A DNA stretch of 64,000 nt from Gonium pectorale (taxonomy: Eukaryota; Chlorophyta; Chlorophyceae; Chlamydomonadales; Volvocaceae): positions 1,862,230-1,926,229 of the forward strand of contig LSYV01000011.1 in assembly GCA_001584585.1 (NCBI GenBank), in the 5' to 3' direction. The position numbers and the translations under genes were made by a program. The notes beneath the pieces were generated by a model that made no database searches, had not been told where the DNA came from, and saw only the letters and a program-made list of their open reading frames with translations. Below, piece after piece: positions 1-11,200 of the stretch. Within the stretch, counting starts at the first letter, position 1, and every line of letters begins with the position of its first letter.

Positions 1-205
1 TAAGAACATGAAAGGAAAGGGGGAAATGCAGCTTTGCTGCGCGGTTGAATGAATATAAATGAGTTAAATACGGCCATACTGTGCTCGACAAGCAACTCGT
101 CTGCACCGCCTTTCACACTCAACGCAGCACGCTCCGCAACTGTCCGTTTCACCGTAACAGAGCACTCACCATAATTGTCCCAATATATCGCTCCTCCTCA
201 CCACA

Positions 206-246
206 CTTTCTCGCCTCTCCGCCTGTAACCTTTCCACAGGAAAAAA
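206..246 (+). repeat. Short poly(A)-tailed dispersed repeat, copy A
   Basis: A sequence of about 30 bp ending in a run of A recurs almost unchanged, on the other strand, at 5461-5505. It has 29 identical bases from TCGCCTCTCC through TTTCCACAG, then a G and six A. TGTAA, the usual poly(A) signal of green algae, lies about 10 nt before the A run, so the unit looks like the 3' end of a polyadenylated RNA that was copied back into DNA. This copy lies downstream of the CDKL kinase stop. The rest of 1-329 holds no gene that I can see; it is probably 3' UTR or spacer. Confidence 0.6.
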
Positions 247-329
247 TCTTTCATCTGAGGCGCGCATGGGAGCCGCGTGGCGGCGGCGAGGACCCTAGCT
301 CACCCCACCCTCGCCCGTGTCACCTCCCC

Positions 330-3300
330 TCACCCTCCCCTCGGCGCTCCGCGCACATACTTCATTGCCTTCTTGAGCGCCCGCACAAGCCTGCCAAGCG
401 CGCCCCTCTTGTCCTTCTTCATCTTCTTGGCGCCTCCGTTTGCAGCAGTCCCGCGAGCCGCGCTTGCAGCTGCGCCCTTCGCGCCATCTACGAGCCTCCC
501 CTCAGCCGCCTGCAATCCGGCTTGTGCCAGCGATCCCTTGTTCGGGCATGGGAGGCGCGGCTGCGCGGGCGGGGCATCTGCGCAGCCTCGCAGGACCCAG
601 GCCGCCAGTGAGCACCTATCCTGTGAAGCGCCGTTGAAGAGCTTGCAGCTGGGCACGGCTCGAGGCACGCCTGACGGAACGCGCGGGGCTGCGGGCGGTG
701 ACGGCAGGGCCACCGTCACAGCCGCCCTCCTCGTCTCGGCCGCCGTCGCCTCCGAGTCCGGCGACTCCGCCGGCAGCTGGCGGGGAGGGCGCCGCTGCCC
801 TCTCTCCCACTTTCGGTGCCGCTCGTGGACGCCTGCGCTGCCCTCGGCTCCGCAGACGTCCTCGGTACTCGAGTTGGGCGCCATGTCCGCCTCGGGGCGC
901 ACCACGAGGCCGCTGCCCGCCAGCGCCTTGACATGGCTGACGAGGGCGGTTGTGCCGGGCGTCCCAGATCCTCTCACCGCCCGTGGTGCTGCCTCCGCCG
1001 ACGAAGCCGCCACAACGTCTGCCGCCAGCGCGCCCGGGGCACAAGGGGCCTCGTCGGTGAAGATGGGGTTCGTGTGGGCCGCTGCAAAGCTGCCAATGGC
1101 GGCAGGCCCCGTCCGGCAGAGCCCCTCCTGCTGCCCCGGTGAGGCGCCGCCGAGCCCGTCCGCGCCTTCGCCCAGGCTGGCGTGGATTGACTGGGCCGCT
1201 AGCCCATAGCAAGCCCCGGGCCTGGCGGGCGGCCTCAGCGGGCGACCCAAGGTGAACACCCCGCGGTGAGCCCGCAATTGCGCCGCCTGCGCCGCCTGCG
1301 CCGCCTGCGCCGCCTGTCCCCGCGAAGCGCCGGCGCCAAGAAGCGGGGGGCTTGAGGCGGGGCGGGCCGGGCTGCGCCGCCGCCGCTGCTTCCCCTGCGT
1401 CCCATGGGCTCCGTAGCGCATCTTATGGAGCGCTCCGCGGAGGGAGCAGCCGCCAGTGACGGCTCCGCCCGCGCTTGCGCTGCACCCGATGCCTACCCTG
1501 ACATGGCTGCCATGCCCAGCAGCCCGGCTTGTCACGCTCATTGTGCGGGTCGGGAAGGCGGCGCCGCCGGACCTGCCACCGTTGCCGGCGTGAGCACGGG
1601 CTGCGGCGGTCTCAACGGCAGCCGTCTCCATGCTGGTCTTTGCGCGGGTCGTCCCCCGATGAAGGAAGGACCCACTGTGCCAGCTGCTCAACTGCACCGA
1701 CACCGGCGGCGCTGCTGCTGCCGGCGCCATCGTTCCGCCGCCGGCCGTCGCAGGGCGGAGCTTTAGCCACTGGGCACCCACCGTCGCCGCCGCTGGCGAG
1801 TCGGGCAGGCAGCCCGTGTCGCTGGCTCCCCATAGGTGAAAGGAAGAGCCGCCGCTGAGGTCGCTGGTGAGTAGCGCCGCCGCTGCAGCCGCGGCGGCGG
1901 CGGCCCGGGAGCCTCTGACCAGCGGCGCCGGCGGACCAACGTTGGCGAGCGCGGCTGCAGAAGACATGGAGCTGGCACGCAGGTCGAAGAGGAGGGATTC
2001 GCGGAGGGGCAGCTGCGAGGAGGTGGCGGCGGAGGTCACGTGACCGCGGCCGCTGACGCCGCTTGGATTCGCGCTGGCGGCAATGAACGAAAACGGGTTG
2101 GACAGGCCGTGGGTATCGCTCGCATTGGCGGCTAGCCACCGCAGCGACAGCGGCAGCGTATCGAGCAGGCTCGTACCGACCGCGCCCGGCATCGCCCCCT
2201 CCGCCACCACCGTCGCCGGCGGCCGCGGTGTCGGTGGCGCGGCGTCCCTCACTCCAACCTCTGTGTTGCACGAGGTTGTGAGGAAGATGCTCGCTGCTTG
2301 GATGTCGCCGATGCCGTCGGCGCTGCGAAGGTTCTCGCTTGAGGTTGGGCGGTAGTGCAAGTCCCGCGACTCCACCAGCGGGCATGGGGCCATGCCGCCG
2401 CAGGTCACCGCCGGGCAGAGAGCGGTCGCGAGCGTGTGGTTCCCTGGCTCCGTCCTTGGACAGGTAGTTGCGCATGGGGCCAGTGATCCCTGCTCAGGCA
2501 GCAGCAATGACTCCCGCCGCTGCTGCGGCAGCAGTAGCAGGCCCATGGCCCTGTGCAGGCCTTGTGGCAAGTCCTGGCAGTGGCTCGGCAGCGGGTCATC
2601 AGTTGGCTCGTGTGAGGGCAGAGGCGGCCTCAGAAGCAGCGACGACGCTGCGCCTCCCGCGGCTGAAGGCTGCTCGCCGTCGGGCGCCTCCGCAGCGGGC
2701 GGCGGGTCGGAAACCTTTACGGGCGGCGCAGCAACCGATGCCCCTCCCGGGCTGCGCTGTCTGGCAGCGGCTCCCTCGTCGGGCGCTGTACGGGCAGCCG
2801 CGCCGCACTCGGGCCTGTCGGGCGTGTGAGCCCCAGCCGGCATGGCAGAGCCTCCTTGCGGTGCCGGTGCCGGCTGACAGGCGTCCGTCACCCTTGAATC
2901 AAGCTCGGGCCCCACCGACCGACGCGCCTGCACGGGCACACCCTGGCGTCCATGCGCCTCCGCTGCAACTGCAGCCGGCTGCGGGGGCGCGCTGCTGCAG
3001 GCCCCAAGCTGACAAGCCGTTGTCGCACTCGGCTCGGGCGCAGCGGCATCCATCGCTGCCGGCGCGGATGCTGAGCCCGCCGCTGCGAAAGGTGGCTGCA
3101 TCTGCTGCATCTGGTGCTGGTGCTGGTGCTGGTGCTGGTGGTCGTGGTGGTGGTGGTGCTGCTGCTGCTGCTGCTGCTGCGGGGAAGTCGCACACGCGTG
3201 GCCGACCGCCTTCGCCTTTGCCTTCGCCGTCGCCGTCGCCATGGCCGCTATTGTCCTCGCTGCCGCCCCCTCCGCCATCGCCCGTACAGCGGGCTCCAGC

Positions 3301-6300
3301 GAGGACCTGGCGACGAGCAGCGGTACGGTCCAAAAGTACGGTGCGTCCAGCAGCTCGGCCGCCGTACATCGCCGTGCGGGATCTGGGTGCAGGCACGCCG
3401 CAATCACCTGCAGCAGCCCCGGGTCCACGCCGGAAAGGCGCTGCCACAGGCTGCGGCCGTGCAGGGGCGCGCGGAGGACCTTTCCGAGGCGAGGGTCGGC
3501 TGCGACGCGGGCGAGCTGGCCCGCCGGGAGGCTGCCCACGCAGCGCATGATGCGCCACAGCTGGTCGGCAGAGCTGATGCCTGGGTTGGAGGGTGGACGG
3601 GGCGGGAGAGGCGGGCGGGCCGCGTGACAATCCGGGGCGGGGCGGGGCAGGGCGGGGCGACGCGGAGCGGAACGGCTCGAGGGGCGAGCTGGGAGGCTTG
3701 ATGGTACGCTGATGGTGCGGTATGCCGCGCGTGGCGTGTTCGTCAGCATCACGAGCCAGCGTTACGAGTCAATGCTTGGGCCGGACGGGGCGCGGGTAGG
3801 CAGCTCATATTCTGCCTGCTGCGCTGGCGGCGGCGACTGAACTCCCCGCTGTCACATGAATCTGCGAAACAGCGCTCGGACGGTCAGGCTGGCGGCCCTT
3901 TCCCATGCGCTGTTTGTGCGGTAACCGACACCCACGCACCCACCCAGCCACCCAGCCACGCATCCACCTGGGAACAGGGGCGCACCGGTCGCCAGCTCTG
4001 CCAGGGTGCAGCCCAGAGCCCAGATGTCGGCGGCCGGGCCGTACTCGCAGCCCGCCAGCACCTCTACGTGGAGCAGGTTGCAGGTAGGGGGCGGGGGCGG
4101 GGGCGGGCACGTCGACGGCGGAGCGGCGGGAGGGGTCCCTGACGGTCATGAACGTGGAAACGCAGCTGCGCCACGGGCAATGCCACTCGCTAAGACCGCC
4201 AGGCAGGTGTGGAATACCGGTATTTCGGTGGGACGCCTCCTATGGATTACACCGTGGCAACTTCTTGATGCTGTAAGTGCACCGTCAGCTGTAGCTCAGA
4301 GCACGTCCATGTCAGCCATGCCCGCATCGCAGCACCCTGACCCCCATGTGAGGCACTGAGCAACCGGTCCTTTCACCTCGGCTAGCGTGCGCTCGGCCAG
4401 GCCGTCCCCAACGCCCCAACACACCCATGTACGGCATGCGTACGGCCCCCAACCTGCTGCTGTACGGCACTCTTAACGCACCTGGGCTCCGGTACCAGCG
4501 GGTGACGACGTACGGCGACATGGCCTCCGAGCCGCGCACGCCGCAGCTGAAGGACCGCGCGTAGCCCAGGTCGCACAGCTTGACGCCGCCGCTGACGTCC
4601 AGCAGAACGTTGGCGGGTTTGATGTCGCGGTGCGTCACCTGCGGCCGTACGTGGGAAGCTGTGCTTTGTGGGCGGGGTTCAGCGAGCGCCCTGTTGCTGG
4701 GTGACAAGTGGTGCGGCAGGGGGCGTGCCACGGACCTTGTGACGCGTTGTGACACCGCCGCTTGTCCCCTCGCTCTCCGGCCATTGTCGGCTGCCCACCC
4801 TGCATGACCCAATCTTAAATGGAGAACCAGAAACGGGGACAACGGCCCCATCTGCGCCCCGTCGCGCGGCTCATGCACGCCACGGAACCCCCATTCGGGG
4901 GGACCCCGACGGAGCAGAGCGGCTTACGCGGCCTGCACAGCCAGTCGTGTGAGGCACGTGCGAAGGGAGGTGCGGGCGGCCACAGAAAAACCCACCGATC
5001 TTTCGGTGGAGCCCGCCCTGCGGGCGGGATCTTTCGTTCAGCCGATAGCAGGGTCCTGCCAAAAGGCCCTGCCATTCGTTCACACCACCGAACGAGGGTT
5101 CTATGCGTTCGTCCAAAACCGCCAAAACGGCCAATCGTTCGTTCGGACGAACGAAGATACCATGGCTGGCGGCCACCAACCGCAAGCGCCGACAGGTGTG
5201 GCCGTTTACTTGCAGCCCCGACCGCAACTCGCCTGCCTGTCGTGCATGTACGTCAGGCCCTGTAGCAGCTGCCACGCCAGCAGCTTGAGTCGCGGCTCCG
5301 GAATTCCGTTGGGTTGCTCGTCCAGCAGCTGCAGCGCGTTCTGATGGAGGCAGGGAAACACCTGCAGCGGGGAGCGGGGGAGCGCCAACGGGTCCTGGAA
5401 GTAGCAGGGGCGAGGGCAGGGAGGGGGGCGGGTACGGGAGCACGGGGCAAGCCACGAGGCGTTTTTTTTTCTGTGGAAAGGTTACAGGCGGAGAGGCGAA
5501 GAAAGGGCGCAGACAACGGGAGGGACATGCAGCCCTCCCGTGATAATAACCATCGAAACCCTGCCCTAACTACAGCGCACCACGGCGGCCAAGACCAAAC
5601 ACCGGTCGCCGTGGCGAGGAGGTGTGCGTTTGCTTTGCGTACTTCCTTGACCAGTACAGTAAGGCCACAGAGAGTCACGGACATGCGTATGAATGCAACA
5701 ACCAGAATGCCGTATACGCAGGCACCGGGTGTTTATGGGGTTATGGGCAGTGCCTGGGGACCTACCAGGTACACGCGGCCGGATGCGGAGCGGAACGCAT
5801 CCAGCAGCGGGACGATGGCGGGATGGTCCAGGCTCCGCAGCATGCGCACTTCGCGCAGGGCAAGGTTCTTGATCTAGGGCGAGCAGGAGGAATGTTCGGT
5901 TCGGTTGGGGGCATGGGGTGTGGGGCAGGGCGCGAGGAGGTCAGAAACATACACTAGTAGCCCCTCTGCCGCGCTGCGCTCCCACTCGGTACTCAAGAAC
6001 ATACTTGTCAACATGGAACCCGCGATCGTGTGCGCTGCGCATCTGGCATGCCACAAGCAGCCCCGCCGGCCGCATCCCACGCAGTGCGGTCCAGTATGCA
6101 CTAGTATGCACCGTGCGCACCAGTGGCTCGGTGTGCGCCGCTTTGAAGCACTTTACCGCCACAAAGCGCCCCGTGTCCAGCTGTTTACAGCGCCAGACAG
6201 CGCCATAGGTGCCTGGTTCACGTGAAACGGGGGGCGTAACGGAGACGTCAGTTGCGCCCCAGTCGAGTGCCCGTGCTTTCGCTGATGTGTAACTGTGTCT

Positions 6301-6355
6301 CAAGGCTGATCTCACCTTCCCCAATTGCGGTAATGTATGCGTAGGAACGGTTGGG
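330..6355 (-). CDS. CDKL-like (cyclin-dependent kinase-like) Ser/Thr kinase, 5' end incomplete
   Basis: Exons read 6355-6316, 6212-6121, 5873-5766, 5361-5233, 4638-4482, 4063-3968 and 3580-330, all joining in frame (about 1,290 residues seen). The kinase domain is complete: glycine loop GEGTYGAV, Lys in VAVKCF, Glu in LREVRML, HRDIKPANVLLD, then TRWYRSPE and DIWALGC. The stretches LDEQPNGIP and SADQLWRI fit the CDKL1-5 family, which in Chlamydomonas and animals regulates cilium length. DFG is replaced by DLG, and the activation-loop TxY is replaced by SPY. The last exon is a 3.2-kb low-complexity tail with Gln/His and Ala runs and a basic C-terminus. The first coding exon, with the start, lies above 6355 and was not found: the first visible exon has an acceptor but no in-frame ATG. 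Intron 4639-5232 has a GC donor. Family call is firm; the subfamily member is not resolved. Confidence 0.85.
1281..1316. repeat. 9-bp coding tandem repeat (4 perfect copies)
   Basis: Four perfect copies of CGCCGCCTG lie inside the last exon of the CDKL kinase. On the coding strand they give repeats of Ala-Ala-Gln. Such a tract is expected to vary in length between strains. Confidence 0.9.
3111..3180. repeat. CAG/CAC-type microsatellite encoding Gln/His
   Basis: A CTG/GTG-rich tract in the plus strand encodes, on the minus strand, a run of seven Gln followed by His-rich and then alternating Gln-His residues. It lies just after the kinase domain, within the same exon. Confidence 0.9.
4985..5160. 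repeat. Palindrome cluster inside a CDKL-kinase intron
   Basis: Four perfect palindromes lie within about 165 bp: CCACCGA/TCGGTGG at 4992-5009 (4-nt loop), CCCGCCC/GGGCGGG at 5012-5028 (3-nt loop), GCAGG/CCTGC at 5048-5059, and TTCGTTCG/CGAACGAA at 5138-5155. The motif TTCGTTC or its complement recurs several times between them. The cluster lies in the intron 4639-5232 and is not coding. It resembles the short palindromic repeats that crowd volvocine organelle genomes. Confidence 0.7.
5461..5505 (-). repeat. Short poly(A)-tailed dispersed repeat, copy B
   Basis: Read on the minus strand this matches copy A (206-246): the same 29-base core with TGTAA, followed by nine A. Similarity stops abruptly on the 5' side of the unit. 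It lies in the CDKL kinase intron 5362-5765, in the sense orientation of the gene. Confidence 0.6.
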
Positions 6356-8244
6356 CTGGGGCGCAAGCGGGCGCGAGGGGATAAGGTAGGGCTTTAGGAA
6401 AAACACAGGGCAATTAGATCGTCACAGCAGGCGCGTGATAGTTACCATACTCCTTGTGCTCAGTAGGACATGGGCTTGCTTGTTTACATGGCTTAATGGC
6501 CGCCGATGCAGCCCTCGTACCTCAGACTTTGCGTCCAAAGCCATGGCGCTTGCAGGCAGGGCTTCCATAATTTGATATTGATGATACTGAAAGGCATGAG
6601 GAGTGCCACACGCACGGGAGCAGAATCGTGCGTCAAGCTGCTGTGATTATTCTCCGCAGCCAGCAGAGTACTGTTGACAATCGAAAGTAAATATCAACGC
6701 GTATGCCTGTATTGGGCGCTTGCAAAGCTTTCACGACGCCCGTTTGCCTGCGGCGGGTTATGAACTTATGATGAAATTTGCCACTATCCCATGAACTCAC
6801 GGGTCGGTTGTTATAAATGTGAAAGCATTGCCATGTGCCGGGAAGAACGGACTACGGAGTATGGCGAACTACGTACGGGTCCGACATAGTACACTTCGTG
6901 GAGGATTTCAAGGGAAAAAAAGCACAATTTTTTTTATATTCTTTGGTTAGGTATTAAGCTTGCAGTCACCACAGTCCCAAACACGCATACCGGTGTTGGC
7001 TATCTAGATGGCTTCGCCTGCCGATCGACCAGGTATCACAGCAGCAGTAGTGCTAGCTATACCCAAGTGGCTTAACCAGAAACTCCCGCCCCGCGTACTG
7101 TAGCCTTGTTCCTAAACCAGTGTGCGTGGGAGTAGGTAGGTCAGCACGTACGGCCGCAACATCGTGCTCGCCCACAAGCTCGAAATACTCCACCTTTTGG
7201 CAACTACTGTTGTCAGGCTAGGCCGACGGTTTGAACGCCCACCAAGCCTACTGAACGAGCAGCATATATCTACACGTACGGCTATCTTCGGCGGCACAAT
7301 GATCTACGCGCGTCGAGAAGTAGGGGGTGGCGGGGGAAAATGCTCATTTTGAGCCACAACAACATCTCAAGTTGAAGTGGGCAGGTGTTTTCCGCAATCG
7401 CAGTGTCGTGGAGTAACCGACGCCCGCGCTGGGGCGTAAGGGTAACGCAGAGTGCCGCAACAAATAAAGGGACGCCTCAAGGCCCCGTACTGTTTAGGCG
7501 CTCTCACACAAGCGCCACAACTAGTATTCGATCGCCGACATTGTGACTCGCACCATCATACTTCAGTTACATCCAGTCACGCACGACCTTGTCTTGTTCA
7601 GCTTGACACACGTTCCAAGCCACAACAAAAAAAAACTCCTCCAGATGCGACATGGCCGAGCATCACACGGTGTCGCCCTGGTGTGCGCCGATTGTGTCCA
7701 GGTGCGGAAGGGCAAGTCCCAGCTGCCGACTGAATGAACGCACCGCAAGTCCTGCACGCGCCATCCGTAAGCCTTGCTTCAGGGCAACGTTTGGTGCAAC
7801 GCCTTCCAACGAATACACGAGACCACAGCAAACGCTGTAATGTCCCATCACAGGGGCAGCCGGACGTTTCGAGACCGCGCTACTTGGCCTCTTTGTATGC
7901 CGCCATCCAATCAGTCCGCCTGAATCCGTTCGGTCACTTGGGCGGTGGGGGAGGCGGCTGATGGCCCTTGCCTCCATGAGAGCGGCAGATGAGCGCCAAG
8001 GGGGCTGGCCTAGCCGCCCTACCCCGGAACACTGGCAGCTAGCGGCGGTTCACACGCTTACGCTCATGCACGTATGCTCACAGTGCGGCCTCGGTGGGCT
8101 TTAGGCTGTCGCCCCGAACGCCCCTTGCGCCTAAATCCCATACCTGACCGCCGCGCAGGGAGCTTGCCGCCGTCGTCGCCACTGCCGCGCCAGCCAGTGC
8201 CATGCCGAAAGCAACCCCGACTCTATGGCTCCAGCACTGCGCCA
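6356..8244. other. Intergenic region between the CDKL kinase and the LRR kinase
   Basis: No convincing coding exon was recognised. The region is richer in A and T than the flanking genes, notably about 6,550-7,400. It should contain the missing first exon and promoter of the CDKL kinase and the 3' UTR of the LRR kinase. A TTACA at 7567-7571 (TGTAA on the minus strand) is a possible poly(A) signal for the LRR kinase, about 670 nt after its stop. Confidence 0.5.
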
Positions 8245-11200
8245 CTAACGACCCCCCCTCGGCGAGGCGGCTGTTTCCGCGGCCTTGAGCTGGGCCCCCA
8301 GATCCCGCAGCTCCTGGTATATCGTCGCAAAGGAGGGCCGCTGCGCCGGCGCCAGCTGGGTGCAGCGCTCCGCCAGGCGCCGCAGCGCGGTCGCCACCTC
8401 GGCCGGCGCCGCCACGTCGTCGCAGCGGTCCACCACGTCGCGCAGCATCAGCCCGTACGCGCGCACCTCCATGGCCTCCCAGAAGGGCTGCGACTTGCGG
8501 TCGTAGCTGAAGGAGGCGCCTGCCGGGATGGGGTGGGAGAGAGGACGCACCACGGTTCGCTGCAGCACGATGAGCATGCCGCACTCGGTAAGACGCGGAC
8601 ACGGACGAGAGGGATCAGGGGTGGGCTCCCGGGCAAGTCGTGTCCAGTGCGCGCGCAAGCTACGACAGGATGCGTAGGGTTTGGGAGGTGCACATACTTT
8701 CGCTGTGAAGACAGGCCCGCCCGCCCCACATCCACCATCCCTTACCCACATGTGCCCCTCATCGTCGTCCTTCCCTGTCGCCGACCCAAACCCCCCCGCC
8801 CCCCCCGACCCCGCCACTCCTCGTTCAGCCCCCGCTTGCCCCCGTGCTCACCAAAGTCGCACATGGTCACGTTCTCGTCCTCGTCCATCAACACGTTGTG
8901 CGCGTACACGTCGCCGTGGCAGATGCCCACCTGGGGGGGGCGCAGAGGGTCGGCCCCACCATCATCTTACCGCGCTCCTTACTCATAAATCGGGCTCTCA
9001 ACTGAGGCGTCGCACACAGAATGTCATAGACTGGACCGCCGTTGCGGCACGTGACAACATGCACGCATGGGGAAGGCGCAAGGTTGGGGCACGTCCGAAC
9101 AGGATGGCACGCGGCGGGTGTGGCCCGATCTCATGCCCCAGCGCAACACCGGCCGCACGCTAGCTGATGGCGGGTCGCATGGACGGGTAGGCTGCCCCGG
9201 TAGCAGATGCCCGGCGGATAGGTGGGCCGGTCTGTGCGGTTGCGTGCGTGGGACGGGGCGAGTCACCGGGGCCGCTGCCGCCGCCCAGCTGCCTGGCTCC
9301 CACCTCGTGGCAGTGCTGCAGCGCGTCCGCCACGGCGGTGGCCAGCCGCATGGCGCGGCGCAGGGGGAACTGCACGTCGCCGCCCCATTTGCAGCGCAGC
9401 AGGTGCGCGCTGGTGGGCTTGTGGGCCAGCGGCGTGCCTTCCGTGCAGGGAGGGCAGCGCGGAGAGGGTAGGACCGGGGCGGCAGGGCAAAGGAAGCGGG
9501 CGCGGGGAAGCGTAGCGTGGTAATTGGGGAGCGCCTCAACAGCCCGCGGGCCGCGTACAGAGACTGGCTGGAGGGGCTGGTGAGTGTCCGATGGTGTATA
9601 ACAAGCACAGGCTGCGGTTCAGCCTCCTCGTGCGGCCGTGTCAGCGGGTTAAGACGAGCCCAGGCGAAGCGCAACAACCTGTACGTGCCTAGGGAAACAG
9701 CCGGCCATGGGTGAAAGCAGCGGCCCTACAGGTGGAGCTTGCATGCGGTAGCCACGGACCCACCTGTGACCAGCCGCAGCACCAGCCCATGGGGATACCT
9801 GACCTTGGCCAGGACCTGCAGGTACGGGCCGGGGAAAGCAACAGACCGGAGGGGCTCAAGCGTAGGCAAGGTGCTTGCTGTCGCTGTCACCAGGTGTGCC
9901 ACACGCCGTTGCGCACAGAGACCCGACAGCCGTTGATTGCGCGGCGCCGCCCCTCGGTTGCCCGCTCCACCCGCCCGTCCGTCAACTTCTGCGAACACCC
10001 GACCACCGCCGGGAAGCGAAAGACGCAAGGAGCCTCTGACCGCTTACCCTAGGCAAAGGGCAGCAGCATCCCACAATACCCACCCGCACGCAACACGCGG
10101 GAAGTTGAAGCCCCACCTGGCAACACACGGGCCCACAGACGAAGCCTGCCCTTGCCCCCCCCCCTTCCGGTCACCCCGGTTGCACCTTGCCGCCTATCCG
10201 TGGCACCTGGCGCCCACCTGCGTGACGTGCGGGTGCTGTAGCGCGATGGCCAGCGCCACCTCGTCCTCAGTGCGGCCGTCGGGCGACACGTCGGAGCGGA
10301 AGAACTTGACCGCAACCAGCTCGCCTTTCCAGATGGCTGCGGGGGAGGGGAGGCGGGCACAGGGTTAATGACGGGCATCAGCGTGGAGGAGTCCGCGACT
10401 CCGCCACGCCCGGTATAGGGCCCCGGCCTGCCTACCGTCGCAGTCCCTCCCGCCAATCCCGTTACACCTCCCACCACCCTTCACCTGCTCCCAACCGCCC
10501 CTGAGTCCGTCCCCCACTGGACGCCTCCGTCTCGCGGATTCTACCCGGGCTCGCTCGGGCTCGCCCTCGTCTGCCCAATACCAGCCTCACACAGCCTCGA
10601 CGCGCCGCCCCTTCCCTCGTGGACCTCCCACCTCGGTACACCTCCCCCGACGCTCCGTCTCCCAGCTTCTGCCCCAGCTCCAGCTCGTCCTCGTCCACTT
10701 CGGGCAGCACCGCCTCGCGGGCGGGCGGCTCGGGGCACGCCGGGTTGCCTGCCACGCTGAACCAGGCCAGCCTGGGGAAGCAGCCGCTCTCCAGCAGCCG
10801 CTCGGGCAGCGCGGCGATGCTGCACACGGCCACGCGCAGCAGCTCCAGGCGCGGCAGGGCCAGCAGACAGGGCGGCAGGGTGGTGAAGGAGTTGAAGGAG
10901 GCCTGCAGCTTGACGAGCGAGGTGCATGCCGACATGCCTGGAGGATGACGGGCGGCGGTTATGATGAGGGGAGGGAAGGGGCACGGGTAGGATTGGGAAG
11001 GAGGATGGGGTGGAGGAGAGCTTGACCGCAAGTGTGAGGGGTCGTGTCGGAGCCAGAACCCCTCGAAGCTGCTGCACGCGCATTGATCCAGCTCCCGCAA
11101 ACCGCCACGGGACCAGTATAATGACGCCCCATGCATAGTCGGTTGCATACCGGGGGGTAGCTCCGTCAGCTTGTTGTCGGTGATGAAGAGCTCCACCAGG

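Noticed and set aside
277..3701. Several long plus-strand open frames opposite the CDKL kinase last exon
   Set aside because: They are antisense shadows caused by high GC. The minus-strand frame continues the kinase domain across five spliced exons, which decides the strand.
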